Positions 53,936 to 63,504 of a DNA stretch of 64,000 bases are shown one piece after another. The notes below the pieces were generated by a model. That model was given only the letters and a program-made list of their open reading frames with translations, was not told the DNA's origin and did not search any database. The stretch's first letter is position 1. Each line of letters opens with the position of its first letter. This DNA comes from Megascapheus bottae (Eukaryota; Chordata; Mammalia; Rodentia; Geomyidae). The position numbers and the translations under genes were made by a program. The stretch spans positions 19,539,927 to 19,603,926 of the forward strand of contig JANJXV010000024.1 of NCBI GenBank assembly GCA_024803745.1, read 5' to 3'.

Positions 53936-54137
53936 CTTTTTTTTTTGCCAGTCATGGGGCTTGAACTCAGGGCCTGAGCACTGTCCTTGGACTTTTTCTT
54001 GAGACTAGAGCTCTTCCACTTGAGCCAGAGCACCACTTCCAGCTTTTTTCTATGTATGTGGTACTGAGGAATCAAACCCTGCTCTTTGTGCATGCTACTA
54101 GGCAAGCACTCTACCATCAGGCCAAACTCCCAGCCCC
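53936..54137 (-). mobile_element. IDL-Geo SINE
   Basis: T-run, GCCAGTCATGGGGCTTGAAC to CCAAACTCCCAGCCCC. Confidence 0.93.
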
Positions 54138-54157
54138 AATTTTTTGTTCCTTATGTC

Positions 54158-54357
54158 AGTCATGGGGCTTGAACTCAGAGCCTGGGCCCTGATCCTGAGC
54201 TCTTTTAGCTCAAAGTTAATGTTCTACCACTTGAGCCACAGTGCCACTTTCAGTTTTCTGGTGGGTTCTTACTCTGATTGGCTTCTAAATTTAAAATCCT
54301 CAGATCTCAGCCTTTTGATGGCTAGGATTACAGGCATGAGCCACCAGCATCTAGTCT
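54158..54357 (-). mobile_element. B1-Geo SINE, shortened linker
   Basis: CAGTCATGGGGCTTGAACTC to ATGAGCCACCAGCATC. Confidence 0.9.
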
Positions 54358-54411
54358 GAGGACTTTTAAATGTGACCTTATGTGATTTGTCTCTTTTCTT
54401 CATTATTATTA

Positions 54412-54641
54412 TTTTTTTATCGGTTGTGGGACTTGAACTCTGGGCCTGGGTGCTATCCCTGAGGTCTTCAGCTCAAGGCTACTACTCTACCCCTGGAGCC
54501 ACAGCACCATTTCTGATTTTCTAGTGGTTAATTGAAGATAAGAGTCTCATGGACTTTAGTGCCCAGGCTGGCTTTGAACAATGATCCTCAGATCTCAGCC
54601 TCCTGAGTAGCTAGGATTACAGGTGTGAGCCACCCTGACGA
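54412..54641 (-). mobile_element. B1-Geo SINE
   Basis: TTGTGGGACTTGAACTCTGGG to AGGTGTGAGCCACCCTG. Confidence 0.92.
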
Positions 54642-54654
54642 ACTCTTTCCTTCA

Positions 54655-54742
54655 TTATTTTCAAAATGTTTTTCTCCTGTTTTCTTATCTCTCCTCTCTC
54701 TTCTTCCTTTTTCCTCTTCCCTCCTTTCCCCCTTTTTTTTTT
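54655..54742 (+). repeat. Pyrimidine-rich tract
   Basis: TCTCCTCTCTCTTCTTCC...CCCCCTTTTTTTTTT. Confidence 0.8.
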
Positions 54743-54833
54743 CAGCATGGGGATTAAGATCAGGATCCCCTGCATGGAAGCTCTTGTCCTACTAAGAAGT
54801 CACAGTCTTAACCATCTTTCTTTTCTTTTATTC

Positions 54834-54990
54834 TTTTTTTGGGGGGGAGTGGTCATGAGATTGAACTCTGGGCCTGGGCACTGTTCCTGAGGTCTTCAGG
54901 TTAATAGGAGAGAAGAGTCTCATGGACTTTTATGCCCTGGCATAAGTAGCTAGGATTTCAGGCATAGACTCGTATGGGCCGGCTGGCTGA

Positions 54991-54993
<3 letters not shown>
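54834..54993 (-). mobile_element. B1-Geo SINE, internally deleted
   Basis: GTGGTCATGAGATTGAACTC ... GGTCTTCAGG joins straight to TTAATAGGAGAGAAGAGTCTC; half of Geo is missing. Confidence 0.82.
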
Positions 54994-54994
<1 letters not shown>

Positions 54995-55026
<32 letters not shown>

Positions 55027-55205
55027 CAATCCTGGCCTTGAGCTCAGGGCCTGAGCATTGTCTTTAGGCTTTCCTCAAGGCTAGAGCTCTACCACTTGAA
55101 CCACAGCACCACTTCCAGCTTTTCTATGTGGTACTAAGGAATTGAAACCAGGTCTTCATGCATGCTAGGCAAGCACTCTACCAGTAGGCCAAACTCCAGG
55201 GCCTC
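54995..55205 (-). mobile_element. IDL-Geo SINE with 30-nt poly-T
   Basis: 30 uninterrupted T at 54995-55024, then GCCAATCCTGGCCTTGAGC to CCAAACTCCAGGGCC. Flanks CTGAGCCAT / CTCAGCCAT (8/9). Confidence 0.94.
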
Positions 55206-55229
55206 AGCCATCTTTTTGATGATAAAGTT

Positions 55230-55322
55230 TTTGTTTTTGAGATAAGATCTTACTGTATAATCCAGGCTGGCCTTGAACTGAAAATCCTGTGTGTCAGCCT
55301 CAAGTGATGCTATTTTGTAGGT
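55230..55322 (-). mobile_element. B1-like SINE monomer
   Basis: TTTTGAGATAAGATCTTACTG ... CAGGCTGGCCTTGAACTG. Confidence 0.75.
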
Positions 55323-55565
55323 AATTAATTTTGTTCCAGTATATACTAAAAAAAAAAGTTTGCATTCTCAAGTCATCCAGTATTTCCTAGAGATACCTCA
55401 AATAATATAATTTATATTTAAGGCATTTACCGCACTAGAAATCCTCAGATCATATTTAAGGTTAATATTGCTAAAGTAACAAAAGCAAAATATTTCATTA
55501 ATAAATCTTCTCCATGACACAATTATATCAACATTCATATAAGCATTTCAAAATTTAAATGAAGG

Positions 55566-55764
55566 GGGTGGGAATGTGGCTTAGTGGTAGAGTGCTCGCC
55601 TAGCATGCATGAAGCCCTAGGTTCAATTCCTCAGTACCACATACACAGAAAAAGCCAGAAATAAAGCTGTGGTTCAAATGGTCAAGCGCTAGTCTTAAGC
55701 AAAAGAAGCTCAGGGACAGTGCCCAGTCCCTGAGCCCCAACCCCAGGACTGGCAAAAAAACAAT
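55566..55764 (+). mobile_element. IDL-Geo SINE
   Basis: GGGGGTGGGAATGTGGCTTAG to CCCCAGGACTGGCAAAAAAA; an ID half with GAAGCCCTAGGTTC, an older subtype. Confidence 0.93.
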
Positions 55765-55869
55765 AATAAAACAAATTAAATTAAACTAAACTGAATCATT
55801 TTGGTCATTTTCTTCTTTCTGATGCTGGAGATCAAATCCAGAGTGAGGTCCAGCCAGGCTGACTTTTCT

Positions 55870-56320
55870 TTTTTTTTTTTTATGCTAATCCTGAGTTTTG
55901 GACTCAGGATCTGAGCTATGTTCCTGAATTTTTTTTTCTGTTGGTCATGGGACTTGAACTCTGGGCCTGGGCATTGTCCCTGAGCTCTTCAGCTCAAGGC
56001 TACTACCCTACCCCTTGAGCCACAGCACCACTTCTTGTTTTCTGGTGGTTAAATGAAGATAAGAGTCTCACGGACTTTAGTGCTCAGGCTGGCTTTGAAC
56101 TGCAATCCTCAAATCTCAGCCTCCTGAGTAGCTAGGATTATAGGTGTGAGCCACTGCACCTGGATCCTGAACTTTTTTTGCTCTTGGCCAACGTTCTACT
56201 GCTTGAGACAGAGCTTCACTTACAGCATTTAATTGAAGAGAAAGCTGGTTTTGAACCTCGATCCTCAGATCTCAGCCTCATGAGTAGCTACCATTATAGG
56301 TACTGGTGCCCTCTCAGGCT
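55870..56320 (-). mobile_element. Diverged B1-Geo SINE interrupted by a younger copy
   Basis: Outer parts 55870-55937 and 56164-56320; TCCTGAATTTTTTTT before and TCCTGAACTTTTTTT after the insert form the target duplication. Confidence 0.85.
55938..56163 (-). mobile_element. Nested B1-Geo SINE
   Basis: TTGGTCATGGGACTTGAACTC to ATAGGTGTGAGCCACTGCACC. Confidence 0.92.
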
Positions 56321-56326
56321 GACTTG

Positions 56327-56440
56327 TTGTTTGTGGGGCTTGAACTTGGGACCTGGGCACTGTCCCTGAGCTCTGGATCAAAGCTAGTATGCTACCAGGT
56401 AAGCTACAGCAATCCTGGTTTTCTAGTGGCATGAGACAGG
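56327..56440 (-). mobile_element. Geo monomer (5'-truncated SINE)
   Basis: GTGGGGCTTGAACTTGGGACC ... CCTGGTTTTCTAGTGG. Confidence 0.8.
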
Positions 56441-56785
56441 CTGACATTTTTGAAGAAAATGTTTTCAATTTGTTTTATTAGTTTCCTAAAGGATATGTCA
56501 AGTGAGAAGGGGGTTTGGGTGTCTCTTACCTGAAAGAGATTCTTTTCCAGCTGAGCATATCCCCAAGCAATTACTCAGCTGTCAAATTGGTGAGACAAAT
56601 AAACCCCTGCATGCTGTTTGAGAATGGCCAGTTCATTATGCTCGGTACTACTATCAACATAACCAACATTTGTTCTCCAACATCAACATCTTTAGCATTT
56701 TTAACTAGGTTATCAAATCAATATATAAAGGTAATTTTGAGGGCAAATCCTTATCTTACTTTCTCAGAACTCAAAAAGTTCTGCC
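56441..56785. other. Unassigned sequence
   Basis: A 103-codon plus frame (56515-56826) runs into a SINE; no domain. Confidence 0.4.
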
Positions 56786-56960
56786 AGGGGCTGGGAGTTT
56801 GGCCTAGTGTTAGAGTGCTTGCTTAGCATACACGAAGACCCAGGTTCAATTCCTCTGTATCACATACATAGAAAAAAACCTGGAAGTGGTGCTGTGGCTC
56901 AAGTGGTAGAGCTCTAGCCTTGAGAAAGCCCAAGGACTGTGCTTAGACCTTGAGTTCAAG
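56786..56960 (+). mobile_element. IDL-Geo SINE, 3' truncated
   Basis: GGGGCTGGGAGTTTGGCC to GACCTTGAGTTCAAG, where a B1-Geo begins at once. Confidence 0.92.
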
Positions 56961-57165
56961 TTGGGCTTGGTGGCTCATGCCTGTAATCCTAGCTATTCAG
57001 GAAGCTGAGATCTGAAGATTATGGTTCAAAGCCAGCCCAGATAGGAAAGTCAGAAAGACTCTTATCTTCAATTAACCACACTCTAAAAATAAAAATAAAA
57101 AATAAACCCATGGAAGTGGAGCTGTGGTAAGCACTCTACCACTAAGCCACATTCCCAGACTGCTA
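56961..57165 (+). mobile_element. B1-Geo SINE with mixed 3' end
   Basis: TTGGGCTTGGTGGCTCATGCC, linker and A-rich middle, GGAAGTGGAGCTGTGG, then an antisense ID scrap (TAAGCACTCTACCACTAAGCC). Confidence 0.82.
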
Positions 57166-57307
57166 CTTTTACTTTTGAAATAATATATCTATTAACAAAT
57201 TCATTCCTAGTTATTGCCTGTTGCCATATACGGTTCTTTGAATTCTAGAAACCAGCTTTGACTTCTCACTGTTCTTTATATATGAGCTATAGGAAAATTC
57301 TTGGTTC

Positions 57308-57398
57308 TGAGTTGGAGGCTTGGCTCAGTTGGTAGAGCACTAGCCAATGAGTGGAAATGGCCACAGGTATTGAGTTTGAATCCTGGTCTCAGACCAAG
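57308..57398 (+). mobile_element. ID-like/tRNA-derived fragment
   Basis: GAGGCTTGGCTCAGTTGGTAGAGCACTAGCC ... GAGTTTGAATCCTGG: keeps A- and B-box-like segments. Confidence 0.65.
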
Positions 57399-57404
57399 AA
57401 AAAA

Positions 57405-57500
57405 AAAGAAATGTTCAAAAAGAAATATACTCATTACCTGATTTATGTAATTGTAACCTCTCTGTACATCACCTATACAATAAAAATAAATTTTTAAAAA
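57405..57500 (+). mobile_element. Very short L1 3' tail
   Basis: TAATTGTAACCTCTCTGTACATCACC ... CAATAAAAATAAATTTTTAAAAA: a 5'-truncated LINE-type end with AATAAA and A-rich tail. Related to the antisense piece at 59041-59161. Confidence 0.5.
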
Positions 57501-57586
57501 GCAGCATATATATATTAAAATTGAAATGATTAGCATAGTGCCTGCACAGCAATAACACACAAATTCATGAAGCATTCCATATTTTT
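57501..57586 (+). pseudogene. U6 snRNA pseudogene
   Basis: Matches U6 from GCAGCACATATACTAAAATTGG-like sequence through GATTAGCAT, CCTGC, ACACAAATTC, TGAAGC and TTCCATATTTTT. The first ~12 bases of U6 and an internal ~10 bases around GATACAGAGAA are missing, and several substitutions are present. It lies directly after an L1-like A-rich tail. It is not functional. Confidence 0.85.
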
Positions 57587-58000
57587 GCAAGTTTAAGTTA
57601 ATCCTTTTTCAAAAAGAAAGAAAGAAAAATCCTTGGCTCAGGTTCATTTTGTTTTTACCATTTTACTTAAATATTGCATTATAATGATATATTACACTTA
57701 GTTATACATAACATATAATTACTTAATTCAACTATAATTATTTATAATTGTATAATTACATTATAAATGTTGCAAATATATTATAAATATATAATCATTT
57801 TATAGCTATCACATAATTATATAGCATGTTATGTACAATGTAGTATTATGTGTATTATGATATATCATATGTGATGTATTAGTATTCTATTCTACAAAGT
57901 GATACTGCCAATTGAAGGCACAACCAGAACTCAAACTCAGATTCCAGTCCAGACTAGTTCTTCTGTAAGACTATACTGCCCCCTACCAACTAGTTTGCTT
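57587..58000. other. AT-rich sequence with MIR-like end
   Basis: 57690-57880 is dominated by TATAATTA-type low-complexity sequence. 57900-57985 (CACAACCAGAACTCAAACTCAGATTCC ... AGACTATACTGCC) resembles a MIR 3' half. Confidence 0.5.
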
Positions 58001-58008
58001 TATAGGTG

Positions 58009-58445
58009 TCAGTCTGAACTTGCACTTTGCCAAGTTTGCCCCACCAGAGTTGTGAATGAATAATCAGGTTCAAGCAGGAAAGGCCTGTTTGCCTGGCTGT
58101 GGCAGAGGCTGCACTGTTTCAGCATCTGCGGGGAGACAGCATGGTGGTGAAGAGCAAGTGGCAGATCAAAGTTGCTCACCTCACAGAGGCCAGGAGACAG
58201 AAGGGAGCAGGGGGCAGGGGACCAAGAGGTCAAAGTTGGGGATGGGTAGGGACCAGGAGCCAATATCCCCAGTGACCTTCTGCTTCCAGTAAGGCTCCAC
58301 AGCCTCACAGTCCCATTCACCCTCAGTAGCCCACGAGTGTGAACCGGTAAGTGGCTTCCTGTTGGGAAGACCAATCTCTCCCAGAGGCCCCATCTTTCAC
58401 CACCACTGCACTGGGCACAGAATCTGCCAACACTCACTAAGGTGG
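58009..58445. other. GC-richer block with a 142-codon minus frame
   Basis: Longest frame outside the CpG island that is not from SINEs or microsatellites (apart from one crossing a CA repeat). No domain, signal peptide or splice pair was recognised. CCAGTGACCTTCTGCTTCC ... CTCCACAGCC resembles an old LTR-type repeat phrase, so a decayed repeat is more likely than an exon. Confidence 0.35.
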
Positions 58446-58715
58446 CTAGAGAATTCAGATGCGAACCTGCCAGCTGTATTTTCTAAAACTTACAAAATTA
58501 TGTATTTTATAGAAAAGTATTATATAATTCATAGCATTATATATTACTGTATTTAAAAAAAAACCTTTGGAAACACATTCCTCAATAATAACAAGGAAGC
58601 TTTAAAACAGAGAATATATTATTCTGAAAATAAGAATTGTATTCTGAATCAATTTACAATACTTCAAATACTGCTTAGAATACTATGCCCATCCATCAGT
58701 AAAAATTAAAAAGAG

Positions 58716-58903
58716 GGTGCCAGGAGTTTGGCCTGGTGATGGAGTGCTTGCCTAGCATGCATGAAGACCCAGGTTCAATTCCTTGGTACCATTTACATAG
58801 AAAAAAGCCAGAAGTGGTGCGGTGGCTCAAGTGTAGAGTTGGAGCCTTGAGAAAGCCCAAGGACACTGCTCAGGCCCTGAGCTCAAGGTCTGGGACTGGC
58901 AAT
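58716..58903 (+). mobile_element. IDL-Geo SINE
   Basis: GGTGCCAGGAGTTTGGCCTGG to GGACTGGCAATAAATAAAT. Confidence 0.93.
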
Positions 58904-58934
58904 AAATAAATAAAATAAATAAAAAGAGGGGCTG

Positions 58935-59285
58935 AAACAGGGCACCGTAGGTCACGCCTGTGATCCTAGCTACTCAGGAGGCTGAGATCTGAAGATCAAA
59001 GTTCAAAGCCAGCCCGGGCAATAAACTCCCTGAGATTCTTTTTTATTCATATATTTTTTTATTGTAATTAATAGAAGGGTTACATTATATTCACCAGATA
59101 GAAGCTGCATTACTTCACATACATTGATACCCTTTCTCATGTCTTGGTCCCCATTTCCCCAGAGATTCTTATCTCCAATTAACCACTAGAAAATCGGAAG
59201 TGGCTCCAGGAGTACAGCGGTAGCCTTGAGCTGAAGAGTTCAGGGATAGTGCCCAGGCCCAGAGTTCAAGCCCCATGACCAACAA
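58935..59285 (+). mobile_element. B1-Geo SINE interrupted by an L1 tail
   Basis: Outer parts 58935-59040 and 59162-59285; broken in the linker at GAGATTCTT. Confidence 0.92.
59041..59161 (-). mobile_element. 120-bp 5'-truncated L1 insertion nested in the B1-Geo linker
   Basis: Antisense tail TTTATTGTAATTAATAGAAGGG ... CATTGATACCC. The 9-bp target duplication GAGATTCTT is at 59032-59040 and 59162-59170. Confidence 0.75.
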
Positions 59286-59317
59286 AATAAATGAATAAAT
59301 AAACAAATAAAAAGAGG

Positions 59318-59515
59318 GGCCGAAAGCGTAGCCTAGAGGTAGGGTGTTTGCCTTCCATGCATAAAGCCCTGGGTTTGATTCCTTGGTACCACATACATAG
59401 GAAAAGCCAGAAGTGGTGCTGTGGCTCAAATGGTAGAGTACTAGCTTTGAGAAAGTCCAAGGACACTGCTCAGACCCTGAGTTCAAGCCCCAGGACTGGC
59501 AAAAAAAAAAAAAAA
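59318..59515 (+). mobile_element. IDL-Geo SINE
   Basis: GGGGCCGAAAGCGTAGCCTAG to CAGGACTGGC plus A15. Confidence 0.94.
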
Positions 59516-59589
59516 TTGAAAAGACATTACTACAGATACTATAAAATACAAGTAAATTTTATTTATAAATGTATAAGAAAAAAACATCA

Positions 59590-59860
59590 AAAGTATACAA
59601 TCAGGGAGATTAAATTTCAGGAATTTGAGGATGTTTTACTATCATGGATACCTTTAATATAATCAATCATATTAGTGATTTAAATATAAAAATGTTATTA
59701 TATCAAGATACCAATTCATTTGATCAAACTTTTAGCTTTGAATAAACAAAAAGTTATTATTTCTCTATTTTAAAATACCCATGTAAAACCAACTGACTTC
59801 ATATTTAATGAAGAAATGCAAAAATAATCTTTCACCACATTGTATTTTAAGCAAAATAGC
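59590..59860 (+). repeat. Decayed L1 ORF2 fragment
   Basis: AATATAATCAATCATATTAGTGA, TTATTATATCAAGATACC, AATTCATTTGATCAAAC, TTCATATTTAATGAAGAAATG follow the reverse-transcriptase part of L1 ORF2 at nucleotide level, with the frame broken throughout. Confidence 0.5.
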
Positions 59861-60699
59861 CAAAATACATGAGAGAAAACCCTTTCCACCTATAATTTTA
59901 TATTAGAAAAATAAACTGGCCACCTACAAGTATAAGAACAAAGATAAATTGCCAAAAGCTAAAAAATTAACAGCATTTTAAAGATAGACATAAAACACCC
60001 AAAAAAGCATAAACATAACAGATTATATGACAAAAGTAAGAAAACAAGCATTATGAAAATGAGTACAATAAAAAAGCCACATATTAGCAGAGATTTAAGC
60101 TTTAATAGAAAATAATTAGTATCTTCAAACTTTAAAGAGTTCATTTTAGAACTAGACCATTCAACCAAAGTACTTTAAAAATATTTATATAATACATCAA
60201 TAGGAGGAAAAATAGAATATTAAAAAAGTAAGTAGGAATGGAAGACCAATATGATTCTGATTCAAACATTCAAATACAGAGTTTAATTCAGTATTCATTT
60301 TTAAATTATTTTAAGTTAACCTCCAAGTATTAGAATTACCAAGAATAATACATGTTTTCACTCAAAGGTCAAGCATGGGAATAAAACAGGGTAAGTCCTA
60401 TGCCGGTACTCTAAGAATTCTCAAATAGCCATCTCTAGAGGTCAGGAAAGGTTAATTATTACTTTAAAAACTGTAATTTTGCCAGGTTTTGAGGCAGGCA
60501 AAGAAATGGTATAATGGCACTTGTAAAAGCAGTAACACCACTTATAGAAACACAGAGTCACAAGACAAAATAGCACATTCCTCAAGTTGCAGATGGGTTA
60601 ATAACAAACAGAACTGGTCTGTATTTTAAAGTCAATTTACCCTCCTTGAAAACTTGTTTGTTAAACTTGTCATTTAAAATATGAGGTAAAAATCAACAT
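59861..60699. other. Unassigned AT-rich sequence
   Basis: No clear repeat; may include further L1 decay. Confidence 0.5.
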
Positions 60700-60900
60700 T
60701 AATAAATTCTTTAATTAAAAAAAGTCAATTTAATCATCAGAAAGCTTCTGACAAAATTCTGGATTTTCAGCTTCTTCAGAAAAACTAGACAGGATGAGAA
60801 ACAGAGAAGGGAAATAAGGAAATCAATGAAATCCTCTCAATCTAATTACATTAAAATTTAAAGTGAAGCTACCATCATCAAAGTGGGGACTACCTAGCAT
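60700..60900 (+). repeat. Decayed L1 ORF2 fragment
   Basis: AATTTAATCATCAGAAAGCTTCTGACAAAATTC resembles the 'atcatctcaatagatgcagaaaaagcatttgacaaaattc' segment. Confidence 0.45.
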
Positions 60901-60956
60901 TTCCTGCAAATGAAAAAAGAATCCCAAAGCACCTGACTCAAAAACCACTGAGTTAG

Positions 60957-61140
60957 GGCTGGGAGTGTGGCCTAGTGGTAGAGTGCTTGTATAGCATGCA
61001 AAAAGACCCAGGTTTGATCCATTGGTACCACATACATAGAAAAAGCCAGAAGTGGTGCAGTGTCTCAAGTGGTAGCGTGTTAGCCTTGGGAAAGCCAGAG
61101 GACATTGCTGAGGTCCTGAGATTAAGCCCCAGGACTAGCA
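60957..61140 (+). mobile_element. IDL-Geo SINE
   Basis: GGCTGGGAGTGTGGCCTAGTGG to CCCCAGGACTAGCAACCC, with a CCCCACACACAC tail. Confidence 0.93.
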
Positions 61141-61540
61141 ACCCCCCCACACACACACCAGTTATATCAGTACCTACAGTCCCCAGAACCAGTACCCAAA
61201 ACAAACAAAATTCTTCTCTGCCTCACTCAACCCCTGGACGCTAGATATCACTAGCCCATTGCTGGGTAAGCAGCCAGACTTAGCCTCCTAACACTTACAT
61301 GAAGTCATTTTACAGAATACCAACAGAACTTTCCTTAAAGTGGAATATTATACAATTGAATAAATTTCAACAAAGATTATAGTGTACCAATAACTTCAGT
61401 ATAACAAATAGAAGAGCAAACTCTAAAGAGACACAAAAGCACAAAATGCAAGTCTGCCAAGCCTTTTAATGTTAAGGATTCACTTTTATTTACCGTTACA
61501 TAAGGGTTGCAACAGAAATGGATATGATAAAATGATAAAG
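61141..61540. other. Unassigned sequence
   Basis: Nothing recognised. Confidence 0.5.
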
Positions 61541-61542
61541 TA

Positions 61543-61762
61543 AGCCAGGCGCGGTGGCTCACGCCTGTAATCCTAGCTACTCAGGAGACTGAGATCTGAG
61601 GACTGTGGTTCAAAGCCAACCTGGTCACAAAAGGGCATGAGACTCTTATCTCCAATTAATCACCAGAAAACCAGAAGTAGTTATGTGAGCAACAGCCTTG
61701 AGATGAAGAGCTCAGAGACAGCACCAGACCCAGAGTTTGAGCCCCACAACTGACCCCCCCCA
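61543..61762 (+). mobile_element. B1-Geo SINE
   Basis: GCCAGGCGCGGTGGCTCACGC to CCCCACAACTGACCCCCCC; one of the least diverged B1 halves here. Confidence 0.94.
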
Positions 61763-61821
61763 AAAAAGATAAAGTAAATAATAATATGTAAAGACATATT
61801 TTTTAAGGAAGTTAACACTAA

Positions 61822-62175
61822 AGTTTGGGTACAGCTTAGTGGTAGAGCACTGTGTCTAGTATGCATTAAAGCCCTGGATTTGGCCAGGTGTGGTATCTAA
61901 GACCTACAATCCTAACTATTCAAGTGGCTGAGATCTGAGGATCATGGTTCAAAGCCAACCCAGGCACTAAAGAGTCTACGAGACTCTTATCTTCAATTAA
62001 CCACCAGAAAACCAGAAGTGGCACTGTGGCTCAAGGGGTAGGGTGGTAGCCTTGAGCTAAAGAGCTCAGGGGCAATGCCCAGGCCCATAGTTCAAGTCCC
62101 ACAACCTAACAAAAAAAATAAAAACAAAACAACAACAAAAAGAAGCCCTGGGTTTGATCCCCAGTACCATTAAAA
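61822..62175 (+). mobile_element. ID-like SINE interrupted by B1-Geo
   Basis: ID parts 61822-61881 and 62142-62175; AAAGCCCTGGATTT / GAAGCCCTGGGTTT flank the insert. Confidence 0.88.
61882..62141 (+). mobile_element. Nested B1-Geo SINE
   Basis: GGCCAGGTGTGGTATCTAAG to a CAACAACAAAAA tail, bounded by a 14-bp imperfect target duplication (61868-61881, 62142-62155). Confidence 0.93.
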
Positions 62176-62236
62176 TAAAAAAAGGAAATTAGCACCTGGA
62201 AAACTCAGAGTGAGGGAAAAAATAAACTACAGAAAA

Positions 62237-62428
62237 TAGCCAGCACTGGTGGCTTACATCTGTAATCCTAGCTACTCAAGGAGGCTGAAATTTGAGAATG
62301 GTGATTCAAAGCCAATGTGGGAAGGAAAGTTTATTATGAGTCTCTTATCTCCAATGAACTACCAAAAAGCTGGAAGTGGACCTATTGCTGGAGTGGTAGA
62401 ATGTTAACTATCCTTCAGCAAAAAAGAT
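62237..62428 (+). mobile_element. B1-Geo SINE, 3' truncated
   Basis: AGCCAGCACTGGTGGCTTACATC to CAGCAAAAAAGATAAC. Confidence 0.88.
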
Positions 62429-62431
62429 AAC

Positions 62432-62568
62432 AACCAAGCTGGTTGTGGTGGTTCATGCCCAGGCCCAGAATTCAAGCCCTACAAAAATAAAAAAATCCAG
62501 CAGTGGAACTGCGGCTCAAGTGGTAGAATGATAGTGAAAAAACTCAGGGACAGCACCTAGGCCCTGAG
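62432..62568 (+). mobile_element. B1-Geo SINE, internally deleted
   Basis: AGCTGGTTGTGGTGGTTCATGCC jumps to CAGGCCCAGAATTCAAGCCC, followed by a second Geo piece (AGCAGTGGAACTGCGGCTC). Confidence 0.78.
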
Positions 62569-62573
62569 GAAAG

Positions 62574-62626
<53 letters not shown>

Positions 62627-62763
62627 GAGGGAGGGAGGGAGGGAGGGAGGGAGGGAGGGAGGGGGAGGGAGGGAGGGAGGGAAAGAAAAGAAAGAAAGAA
62701 AGGGAAAGAAAAGAAAAAAGGAAAGAAAGAAGGAAGGAAAGCAAGCAAGCAAGCAAAAAAAAA
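62569..62763 (+). repeat. Compound purine microsatellite (GA)n(GGGA)n(GAAA)n
   Basis: About 195 bp of pure A/G in successive registers on the SINE tail; explains the 133-codon Ser/Pro/Leu minus frame. Confidence 0.97.
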
Positions 62764-62775
62764 AAAGGGGGGGGG

Positions 62776-62980
62776 GGCCTGGAGTTTGGCCTAGTGGAAG
62801 AGTGCTTGCCTAGCATGCACAAGGACCCGGGTCCAATTCCTTGGTACCATATACATAGAAAAAAGCCAGAAGTGGTGCTGAGGCTCAAGTAGTAGAGCTC
62901 TAGCCTTGAGAAAGTCCAAGGACAGGGCTCAGGCCCTAAGTTCATGGCCCAGGACTGGCAAAAAAAAAAAAAAAAACAAA
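62776..62980 (+). mobile_element. IDL-Geo SINE
   Basis: GGGGCCTGGAGTTTGGCC to CCCAGGACTGGC plus A18. A Geo scrap (CTAGGTACTGAATTTAAGCCC) follows at 62996-63050. Confidence 0.94.
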
Positions 62981-63050
62981 AAAAAAAAACAATAGGGATA
63001 GCAGCCTAGGTACTGAATTTAAGCCCTAGGATTAGTACCAAAATAAATAA

Positions 63051-63300
63051 AGTAAAATAAAATAAAAACCAAGGCATTGAGTCAGCAGTTACAGAGATCT
63101 AGCCATTCACACATATATTTAAAGAAATGCAAATTAAAAGACAGTATCATTTAGCATGTATAAGCTAAGCAAGAGTCGAAGAATGACTTTTACAATTCAA
63201 TAATATGAAAATTTTACAAAGAGACCTATTCTAGGTCTTATTCAAAAGAACTGAAATCTTCCAGAATAAGGGAGATAGTTCAACTATAATAATATATATA
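63051..63300. other. Unassigned AT-rich sequence
   Basis: Nothing recognised; a (TA)n run sits at 63291-63304. Confidence 0.5.
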
Positions 63301-63304
63301 TATA

Positions 63305-63504
63305 TTTTTTTTTTTTTTTGCCAGTTTTGAGCTTTGAATTCAGAGCCTGAGCACTGTCCTTGGACTTTCTCAAGGCTAGAGCTCTACCACTTGAGCCACA
63401 GCACCATTTCTGGCTTTTTCTATGTATGTGGTACTGAGTAATCGAACCCAGGTCTTTGTGTATGCTAGGCAAGCACGCTACCTCTCGGCCAAACTCCTGG
63501 CCCC
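63305..63504 (-). mobile_element. IDL-Geo SINE
   Basis: T15, GCCAGTTTTGAGCTTTGAATTC to CCAAACTCCTGGCCCC. Confidence 0.94.

Noticed and set aside
62544..62945. 133-codon minus-strand frame
   Set aside because: Translated IDL-Geo SINE plus purine microsatellite.
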